From the NCBI GenBank assembly GCA_023429545.1, contig JAEYUU010000293.1, forward strand, positions 1 through 5,128: a stretch of DNA of 5,128 nucleotides, given 5' to 3'. Of the stretch, positions 1 through 5,128 are shown piece by piece. This DNA is from Verrucomicrobiota bacterium (GTDB lineage Bacteria; Verrucomicrobiota; Verrucomicrobiia; Verrucomicrobiales; Verrucomicrobiaceae). How positions within the stretch are numbered: position 1 is the stretch's first letter; each line of letters begins with the position of its first letter. The notes beneath the pieces are model-generated. The model was not told the origin of the DNA. It ran no database searches and saw nothing but the letters and a program-made list of their open reading frames with translations. Position numbers and translations under genes: made by a program.

Positions 1-357
1 GTGCGGGAAACAGCGGCGCTGCGTTCGCTGGTGGGACGCGACGGCATGGTGATCGCCACGGGCGGTGGCATCGTGACGCGTCCGGAGAATCTGGCCCTGC
101 TCAAGCAACTCGGCTTTGTCGTGTGGCTGAATGCCGACCCCAATGTGCTGCACCGCCGTACGGCGCACAGCCATGATCGCCCTCTGCTGAAGAATCCAGA
201 TCCTGCCGGCACCTTGCGCCGGCTGCACGAAGGGCGAAGCCCGCTTTATGAGAAGGCCAGTGACATGAAAATCAACACGGACGACTTCTCCCCGCAGGAC
301 GTAGCCTATGGAGTGGCGGAGACGGCGCGCGTGCATTTCAGCAAGGCGAAACCGTGA
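1..357 (+). CDS. aroK: Shikimate kinase, C-terminal part (5' end outside window)
   Basis: Shikimate kinase phosphorylates shikimate at the 3-hydroxyl with ATP, in the cytoplasm, in the pathway to chorismate and aromatic amino acids. The visible 118 residues contain three family signatures in the right order. These are the shikimate-binding ATGGGIV at residues 19-25, RPLL with the LID arginine at residue 60, and EGRSPLY with the substrate-binding arginine at residue 79. The N-terminal P-loop (GxxxxGK[ST]) is absent because it lies upstream of the window; about 55-60 residues are missing against a usual length near 170-180. The GTG at base 1 is therefore an internal valine codon, not a start. 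The frame ends at TGA 355-357. The next gene, queG, lies in the same frame just downstream, so the two may be co-transcribed. Family assignment is secure; aroK versus aroL naming is conventional. Confidence 0.93.
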   Translation: MRETAALRSLVGRDGMVIATGGGIVTRPENLALLKQLGFVVWLNADPNVLHRRTAHSHDRPLLKNPDPAGTLRRLHEGRSPLYEKASDMKINTDDFSPQDVAYGVAETARVHFSKAKP

Positions 358-375
358 AGCAAGCCGCGCCGACTT

Positions 376-381
376 AGGTGG
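376..381 (+). promoter_or_regulatory. Shine-Dalgarno-like AGGTGG upstream of queG
   Basis: AGGTGG is the only good ribosome-binding-site match before any start in this window. It sits five bases before an ATG at 387, but that ATG is out of frame with queG and its frame stops at 471-473. It sits 12 bases before the in-frame TTG at 394, which is long but possible, and 33 bases before the in-frame GTG at 415, which is too far. If it is used for queG it favours the TTG start. It may be a chance match. Confidence 0.35.
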
Positions 382-393
382 CGCACATGCAAT

Positions 394-1464
394 TTGTTCA
401 GCCCATCAGCGCTCGTGAGTGCATCCCTCAAGGCCGATCTGCAATCGCTGGCCGCACAGCTCGGCTTCAGTGACTGCCGCATCGCGCCCGCGCTGCCCGC
501 TGCGCATCGTGCGTTGTACGAGCAATGGGTGGCGGAAGGCAAGTATGGTGACATGGCGTGGATGGCGCGGAATCTGGATCGCCGCAGTGATCCCCGGGTG
601 GTGCTGCCGGGAGCGCAGTCGGTGATCATGTTCGCCATGAACTATTTCCAGGGCGAGGAGCAACCCGGAGAGCTGGAGGGCCGCATCGCACGCTATGCGT
701 GGAATGACGATTACCACGACCTGATTGAGAAGAAGCTTCGCGAGGTGGATGCCTTCCTCATCTCACGCGGCGGCACCCAGCGCTACTACGTGGACACGGG
801 GCCGGTGCTGGAGCGGGACTTCGCCAACGAGAGCGGGCTGGGATGGAATGGCAAAAGCACCATGCAGATCCATCGCTCCCTGGGCACGTGGTTCTTCCTC
901 GCGGACATCCTCACTACCCTGGAACTGGCGCCCGATCCGTCGTCGCATGACTTCTGCGGCAAGTGCACTCGCTGCATGGTGGCGTGTCCCACAAACGCCA
1001 TCACCGCGCCGCGGCGCATGGATGCGCGCCGCTGCATTTCCTACCTCACCATTGAGAGCAAGGGAAGCATCCCCCTGGAGTTTCGGCGCGCCATTGGAGA
1101 TCATCTGTACGGCTGCGACGACTGCCTGAATGCCTGTCCGTGGAACCGCTTCGCCCAGGTCTCCCGTGAAGCCACTTTTGCGGCGCGCGAGGCGGTCTTT
1201 TCCATGAAATTGCGCGAGATGATCGCGCTCACGGATGAGCAGTTCAGGACGCTCTTCAGCAAGTCGCCCATCAAGCGCATCAAGCGCCCCGCTTTTCTGC
1301 GGAACGTGTGTGTGGTGCTGGGGAACATTGGCACGCCTGAGGATCTGCCTGCACTGCGAACGGCGGCGGCAGATGAGCACCCGCTCATTTCGGAGCACGC
1401 CCAGTGGGCCATCGCGGAAATCCAGGCGCGATGTGGCGATGGATTTCCGCAGCCTGTGGCGTAA
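394..1464 (+). CDS. queG: Epoxyqueuosine reductase QueG
   Basis: QueG is a cytoplasmic, cobalamin-dependent iron-sulfur enzyme that reduces epoxyqueuosine to queuosine at the wobble base (position 34) of tRNAs with GUN anticodons (Asp, Asn, His, Tyr). The 356-residue product is of normal length. The block at residues 134-175 (DTGPVLER, then GLGWNGKS) contains Asp134, which aligns with the family's catalytic aspartate. Two ferredoxin-like clusters follow. Cys188, 191, 194 and 198 form CxxCxxCxxxCP; Cys214 and then Cys241, 244 and 248 (CDDCLNACPWN) complete the pair of [4Fe-4S] sites. Residues about 298-345 form the HEAT-like C-terminal tail (FLRNVCVVLGNIG) used for tRNA binding. The start is uncertain: TTG 394 gives the longest frame, and GTG 415 would remove seven residues and still keep the conserved LKADLQ start. 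No in-frame ATG precedes the conserved region. Function is secure, the start is not. Confidence 0.95.
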   Translation: MFSPSALVSASLKADLQSLAAQLGFSDCRIAPALPAAHRALYEQWVAEGKYGDMAWMARNLDRRSDPRVVLPGAQSVIMFAMNYFQGEEQPGELEGRIARYAWNDDYHDLIEKKLREVDAFLISRGGTQRYYVDTGPVLERDFANESGLGWNGKSTMQIHRSLGTWFFLADILTTLELAPDPSSHDFCGKCTRCMVACPTNAITAPRRMDARRCISYLTIESKGSIPLEFRRAIGDHLYGCDDCLNACPWNRFAQVSREATFAAREAVFSMKLREMIALTDEQFRTLFSKSPIKRIKRPAFLRNVCVVLGNIGTPEDLPALRTAAADEHPLISEHAQWAIAEIQARCGDGFPQPVA

Positions 1465-1465
1465 A

Positions 1466-1496
1466 GGAGGGGCGGTTCAACCCGCCCTTTTCCTCC
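1466..1496 (+). terminator. Hairpin with T-run after queG, probable intrinsic terminator
   Basis: Just after the queG stop, GGGCGG (1470-1475) pairs with CCGCCC (1482-1487) around a six-base loop, followed by TTTT (1488-1491). This is a short but GC-only terminator stem. An outer arm, GGAGG (1466-1470) with CCTCC (1492-1496), can also pair and would enclose the T-run as a bulge, lengthening the structure. The inner G at 1470 is shared, so the two forms partly compete. The T-run is short, so termination may be partial. The structure ends only a few bases before the ATG at 1501 of the next gene, so it could also affect that gene's translation. Confidence 0.6.
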
Positions 1497-1500
1497 CGTC

Positions 1501-2694
1501 ATGAAACCATTTCCCCGCCATTCCTTCGCCTTCGCCGCTACTGCGGCACTCCTGGCGCTGCTCTCCCCCGCGTCCGCCGACTACAAGCCCGGGCGCATCG
1601 CCGCCGCGCTACAGCCCTTTGTGGGACAGAACACCCTCGCGGGCGCGGTCACCCTCGTGGCGAACAAGGACAAGGTGCTCAGCATGGAGGCCGTGGGATG
1701 GGCTGACATCGACAAAAAGAAAGTGATGCAGACAGACAGCGTCTTCTGGATTGCCTCCATGTCCAAGGCCATGACTGCGGCCGGCCTGATGATCCTGGTG
1801 GACGAGGGCAAGGTGAAGCTTGACGACCCCGTGGAGAAATATCTTCCTGAATATGCCGGGCAGATGCTGGCAGTAGAGGGTGAAGACGGGCGCTTCGAGC
1901 TGAAGAAGCCGCAGCAACCCATCACCGTGCGGCATATCCTCTCGCACACGAGCGGCCTGCCCTTTAAGTCATCCATTGAGCAGCCTGTGATGGATATCTA
2001 CACCCTGCGCGAGCGCACGGTGAGCTATGCGGTGACGCCGCTGCAGACGGAACCCGGCGCTGCCTATCAGTACAGCAATGCGGGCACGAACACCGCGGGA
2101 ATGATCATCGAAATCGTGAGCGGCATGAAGTACGAGGAGTTCATGGATGAGCGCCTGCTGAAGCCGCTGGGCATGACCGACACGACCTTCTGGCCGGATG
2201 AAAAGCAGGTCGCGCGCCTCGCGAAATCCTACCGCCCCAATGAGACAAAAGACGGCTTGGAAGAATTTCAAATCTCCCAGCTCACCTATCCCCTCACCAA
2301 TCCCAAGCGCCAGTGCATGCCCGCAGGCGGCTACTTTTCCACGGCCATGGATGTGTCCAGATTCTGCCGCATGCTGCTGAACAAAGGCAAGCTGGACGGC
2401 AAACGCATCCTGAGCGAGGAAGCGGTGAAGCAGATGACCACGGTGCAGTCTGGCGAAGCCAAATCGAAGGACCAGCTCGCGGACTACGGCTTCTGCCTGA
2501 AGATCACCACCAAGGAGGGTGGGGACGAAGGCTTGGGAATCGGCGGCTATGGCCACGGCGGCGCACACGCCACGCAGATGTGGGTGGATCCGGTGCGTGG
2601 ACTGGTCGTCATTCTCATGGTGCAGCATGGCGGTTTCCCGTTCGATGGCGGGAAAAAGATCAATCCCACGGTGCTGAAGGCGGCCTTTGAGTGA
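1501..2694 (+). CDS. Secreted serine hydrolase, class C beta-lactamase / EstB-like family
   Basis: The 397-residue product starts with a classic signal peptide: basic MKPFPRH, a hydrophobic run at about 9-22, and an ASA cleavage motif after residue 26, so the mature protein is exported. The rest is one beta-lactamase-fold domain (Pfam Beta-lactamase, MEROPS S12-like). The active-site SxxK is Ser86-Met-Ser-Lys89, the second motif is Tyr191-Ser-Asn193, and HILSHTSGLP at 145-154 is a family landmark. In place of the KTG of true AmpC enzymes there is His352-Gly-Gly within GYGHGG, as in EstB-type esterases and related hydrolases. The product is therefore more likely an esterase, D-aminopeptidase or peptidoglycan-related hydrolase than a resistance enzyme; the substrate cannot be read from sequence. 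The ATG follows a hairpin and has no purine-rich ribosome site. The downstream NlpC/P60 gene begins within 58 bases and may share its transcript. Confidence 0.9.
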   Translation: MKPFPRHSFAFAATAALLALLSPASADYKPGRIAAALQPFVGQNTLAGAVTLVANKDKVLSMEAVGWADIDKKKVMQTDSVFWIASMSKAMTAAGLMILVDEGKVKLDDPVEKYLPEYAGQMLAVEGEDGRFELKKPQQPITVRHILSHTSGLPFKSSIEQPVMDIYTLRERTVSYAVTPLQTEPGAAYQYSNAGTNTAGMIIEIVSGMKYEEFMDERLLKPLGMTDTTFWPDEKQVARLAKSYRPNETKDGLEEFQISQLTYPLTNPKRQCMPAGGYFSTAMDVSRFCRMLLNKGKLDGKRILSEEAVKQMTTVQSGEAKSKDQLADYGFCLKITTKEGGDEGLGIGGYGHGGAHATQMWVDPVRGLVVILMVQHGGFPFDGGKKINPTVLKAAFE

Positions 2695-2752
2695 GGACGA
2701 AGTCATACGTCGGCAGATCCCATCATGGGGAAGCATCTTTCCCAATCCGCCC

Positions 2753-3490
2753 ATGAAGGATGCCGCCCCGGATACGCACTCTCCCCTTCGGAGGCTGGTG
2801 GTGATTTGGACCACCGGAGGCTTCATTGGCATTGGTGTGCTCCTATTCAATCCTGAGCACAGCAAGCTGCTGTGTCTGGCACTGCTGGCATCAACAGGTG
2901 TCACTTGGTTGGGGCTTCTCATCCTGGCCTGGCCACGCAAACTCTTACGCGGAGCGTTGGTCAGCATGCCGATCCTCCTCGCGCTGCTGTTGATTCTGCC
3001 GGGCAAAGTGGACAGGAGCCATCTGCGTGCAGCTTACATGGCGAAAATGATTTCCTATGAAGGCACACCGTACCATTGGGGTGGTGAGAGCAGCCGTGGT
3101 ATCGACTGCTCTGGACTTCCTCGTCGTGCGCTGCGTGACGCATTGCTGAGTGAAGGGTTGAGGCACTTTGATGGAGTTGCGTTGCGCATGTATCTTGCGC
3201 ACTGGTGGTTTGATGCCAGCGCGAGGGCCCTCTCGGAAGGCTATCAGGAGTACACCTTGCCGCTCCATATCGAGGGAACCATCAAGGAACTCGACACCAG
3301 CGGTCTCACCGCCGGAGACCTTGCAATCACGGCGGATGGCATGCACATGCTGGCCTATCGCGGCAACGATGTTTGGGTTCAGGCGGACCCAAATGCCGGC
3401 GCCGTCATTTCTGCGAATGGAAAACGAGACACCAACTATTGGTTCAAGGTGCCCGTGACACTGCGTCGCTGGCGCGTCTTCCAGGATTAA
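2753..3490 (+). CDS. Membrane-anchored NlpC/P60-family cysteine peptidase
   Basis: The 245-residue protein has three hydrophobic helices at about residues 14-32, 39-60 and 66-83, then a soluble domain to the end. Basic residues before helix 1 (PLRR) and between helices 2 and 3 (PRKLLR) predict N-in topology, with the C-terminal domain outside the cytoplasmic membrane. That domain shows NlpC/P60 hallmarks: GTPYHWGGESSRGIDCSGL at 104-122 with Cys119 as nucleophile, and LTAGDLAITADGMHMLAYRG at 185-204 with His198 as the base. The third polar residue is not obvious. NlpC/P60 enzymes usually cut peptidoglycan stem peptides, so a cell-wall role is likely but inferred. I chose ATG 2753; the frame is open back to TTG 2687, which would overlap the previous gene by 8 bases and add 22 residues of no recognisable character. 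The C-rich block before ATG 2753 resembles that before the neighbouring starts. Confidence 0.78.
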   Translation: MKDAAPDTHSPLRRLVVIWTTGGFIGIGVLLFNPEHSKLLCLALLASTGVTWLGLLILAWPRKLLRGALVSMPILLALLLILPGKVDRSHLRAAYMAKMISYEGTPYHWGGESSRGIDCSGLPRRALRDALLSEGLRHFDGVALRMYLAHWWFDASARALSEGYQEYTLPLHIEGTIKELDTSGLTAGDLAITADGMHMLAYRGNDVWVQADPNAGAVISANGKRDTNYWFKVPVTLRRWRVFQD

Positions 3491-3516
3491 TCCCTTCTCC
3501 CCAAGTCTAACCTCCC

Positions 3517-5128
3517 ATGAAGTTCCTGTCCTTATTGGCCCTCCTCGGCGCTTTCGCCGCCCAGGTTCCCCTGAACGCCGCGAACCTCAGCTTCGTGCAT
3601 GATGGTCTGGAAGTGGACGCGGGCAGCCTGGGAAAGTTCGTCATCGAATATCCTGCATTTTCCGATGCGCAGCAGAAGCCGGTGCACAAGCTGGTGGAGC
3701 GGAGGGCAGCGGGGAAGTCGGCGACCATCAAATATGAAGACGGAGCCCAAGCTGACCTTGCCGTGGGCGAAGCGGGACAGGTGACCGTGGCCTTCACCAA
3801 CATTCCTGGGGACGTGAAGCACTTTGAGCTGCAGATGCAGATCCCCATCGCCTACAACCAGGGTGGTTCGTGGAAGCTGGCTGACAAGAGCGGTGATTTC
3901 CCCAAGGCCAAGCCCGCCAGTCCGCATCTCTACCAGGGTCATGCGCCGTCGCTGAACCTCACGAACTATGAAGGCAAGATGCTGACCATCGCCACGCCTG
4001 AGTTCTCCTTCCTCCAGCTCACGGACAATCGCGAATGGAACTGGCCCATCTTCCACTTCAAGACCGTGACACCGTATGATGTGAACCGTAGCAAGGTGAC
4101 CCTCATTATCTCGGATGCAGTCCCTGTGGGAGGCGCAAAAGCAAAGCCGCTGGTGGATTCCTTCGGTCAGAGCACGCGCGAGGAGTGGCCGGAGAAGGTG
4201 AAGAGCATCGAGGATCTCAAGAGCGATCTCGCCGCCGAGAAAACCTACTACGACAGCCTGCAACCCCCAACGCGTGATGCCTTTGGTGGACTCCCCGGCA
4301 GCAAGGAGAAGCTGGGCCTCAGGGCCACCGGCTTCTTCCACGTGGAGAAGAAGGGCGAGCGCTGGGTGCTCGTGGATCCCGCGGGAAATGCCTTCTTCCA
4401 TCTCGGGCTTTGCGGGGTGAATCCGAATGACGACTACACGCTGGTGAAGGGGCGGGAGACTGCCTACGAATGGCTGCCGTCGCCGCAGGGCGAATTTGCC
4501 TCCGTGTTCCGACCGGACAGCGGCGGCACCATCGTCTCGTTTCACCTCGCGAATCAAATCCGCAAGTACGGACAACCCTATGACATCGAAAGCTACACCG
4601 CACGCATGATTGAGCGTATGCGGAAGTGGGGCTTCACCTCCGTGGGTGCGTTCTCCTCCAGCGGTGAACAGGCGAGGAAGGCGATGCAGTTCCCGACGGT
4701 TTCGCATCTGCCGCTCAACTTTTGGGAGGGCATCCCGCGCGTGGCGGGCATTCACGAGACCTTTGATCCGTTCGATGAGAAGACGCGTACCCTCGTCGAG
4801 AAAAACCTGGCCAGCGTGCTGCCGGACAAGGCCAGCGACCCGCTCATCATCGGCTGGTACATTGTGAACGAGCCCATCTACGAGCAGATTCCGCACATCG
4901 TGCCCACCTTGGATGGAAGTCACGCGTGCAAGCGCCGGCTCGTGCAGTGGCTGGAGGAGAAATACAGGACCATAGCAGCCTTCAACACGGCATGGCAGAC
5001 GAGCGCGGCATCCTTTGAGTCGCTGAAGAACACCGGCCTTGCCATGCAAACAGAAGAGGCAAAGAGGGACACCTTGGAATTCGCCACCATCTTCCTCGAC
5101 GAATACATGAAGCTGGTCTGTGAAAACA
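3517..5128 (+). CDS. Secreted agarase-like glycoside hydrolase, clan GH-A type (3' end outside window)
   Basis: The frame from ATG 3517 has no stop to the right edge, giving 537 residues of an unfinished protein. A signal peptide is evident (MKF, hydrophobic 4-14, likely cleavage after residue 14 or 21), so it is exported. Residues about 23-205 look like a beta-rich domain with no motif I recognise. From about 265 a catalytic TIM-barrel-type domain begins, with GFFHVEKKGERWVLVDPAG (272-290) and FFHLGLCGVN. It continues with YEWLPSPQGEF (317-327), the KYG-then-MRKWGFTSVGAFS stretch (350-380) and FDPFD (416-420). IIGWYIVNEP at 444-453 places Glu452 as the probable acid/base of a clan GH-A retaining enzyme, and KRRLVQWLEEKYRTIAAFN (472-490) resembles GH42/GH50-type barrels. 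The second catalytic glutamate would lie beyond the edge. The likely substrate is a galactan or agar-like polysaccharide, but the family and substrate are inferred. Only 26 bases separate it from the upstream stop. Confidence 0.75.
   Translation, partial: MKFLSLLALLGAFAAQVPLNAANLSFVHDGLEVDAGSLGKFVIEYPAFSDAQQKPVHKLVERRAAGKSATIKYEDGAQADLAVGEAGQVTVAFTNIPGDVKHFELQMQIPIAYNQGGSWKLADKSGDFPKAKPASPHLYQGHAPSLNLTNYEGKMLTIATPEFSFLQLTDNREWNWPIFHFKTVTPYDVNRSKVTLIISDAVPVGGAKAKPLVDSFGQSTREEWPEKVKSIEDLKSDLAAEKTYYDSLQPPTRDAFGGLPGSKEKLGLRATGFFHVEKKGERWVLVDPAGNAFFHLGLCGVNPNDDYTLVKGRETAYEWLPSPQGEFASVFRPDSGGTIVSFHLANQIRKYGQPYDIESYTARMIERMRKWGFTSVGAFSSSGEQARKAMQFPTVSHLPLNFWEGIPRVAGIHETFDPFDEKTRTLVEKNLASVLPDKASDPLIIGWYIVNEPIYEQIPHIVPTLDGSHACKRRLVQWLEEKYRTIAAFNTAWQTSAASFESLKNTGLAMQTEEAKRDTLEFATIFLDEYMKLVCEN

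Noticed and set aside
1..3. GTG at the first base as the start of a 118-residue protein.
   Set aside because: The family requires about 55-60 more N-terminal residues including the P-loop; the codon is internal and the gene is cut by the window edge.
763..1398. A 211-codon minus-strand open frame inside queG.
   Set aside because: It is fully antisense to the conserved iron-sulfur domain of queG and has no recognisable features.
2687..2689. TTG as the start of the NlpC/P60 gene, overlapping the serine hydrolase.
   Set aside because: TTG is rare, there is no convincing ribosome site, and the added 22 residues look like ordinary intergenic sequence. ATG 2753 fits the membrane-protein start and the local C-rich start context better. 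Not fully excluded.
1501..2694. Antibiotic-resistance class C beta-lactamase.
   Set aside because: The SxxK and YSN motifs fit the fold, but the KTG motif is replaced by HGG and the overall pattern is EstB-like, so a resistance call is not supported.
1969..3006. A 345-codon minus-strand open frame spanning the serine hydrolase and NlpC/P60 genes.
   Set aside because: It crosses the boundary of two well-supported + strand genes, is rich in His, Arg and Ala, and shows no family motif. It is a codon-bias shadow.
3491..3516. Promoter or terminator between the NlpC/P60 gene and the glycoside hydrolase gene.
   Set aside because: The 26-base gap contains no inverted repeat with a T-run and no clear -35/-10 pair.
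3532..5049. A 505-codon open frame on the minus strand.
   Set aside because: It lies opposite the glycoside hydrolase, whose + strand frame has a signal peptide, recognisable motifs and no stop. The minus-strand product has a His/Arg/Leu/Val-rich composition with no domain. Long antisense frames are common opposite GC-rich genes.

Overview
The window carries five genes, all on the + strand and closely packed, and it is cut at both ends. The DNA is GC-rich by eye with strong third-position G/C, typical of ordinary chromosomal bacterial sequence. I see no transposase, integrase, tRNA, rRNA, CRISPR array or long repeat. The combination of a secreted beta-lactamase-fold serine hydrolase, an agarase-like glycoside hydrolase and starts lacking a Shine-Dalgarno (SD) sequence suggests a Gram-negative polysaccharide degrader, perhaps of the Verrucomicrobiota/Planctomycetota group. 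That is an inference from style and recalled family members, not from a marker gene.

Layout. Bases 1-357 hold the C-terminal two thirds of a shikimate kinase (aroK; aromatic amino acid pathway). After a 36-base gap comes a complete epoxyqueuosine reductase (queG, 394-1464; last step of queuosine tRNA modification), followed by a GC hairpin with a T-run (1466-1496) that looks like an intrinsic terminator. It closes the housekeeping part of the window.

The second part encodes envelope or exported proteins. These are a signal-peptide-bearing class C beta-lactamase-family serine hydrolase (1501-2694), a three-helix membrane protein with an outward-facing NlpC/P60 cysteine-peptidase domain (about 2753-3490), and the first 537 residues of a secreted clan GH-A, agarase-like glycoside hydrolase (3517 to the right edge). 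The last is the largest gene in the window and has no stop before the edge.

The three exported-protein genes are 26-58 bases apart and could be co-transcribed. Nothing shows that they form one pathway: the serine hydrolase and NlpC/P60 protein could both act on peptidoglycan or its peptides, while the glycoside hydrolase points to external polysaccharide. The most notable non-coding signals are a C-rich CCNCCC block directly before three of the ATG starts, the hairpin lying against the start of the serine hydrolase gene, and a misplaced SD/ATG pair at the start of queG. I did not find convincing evidence of a new multi-gene system.
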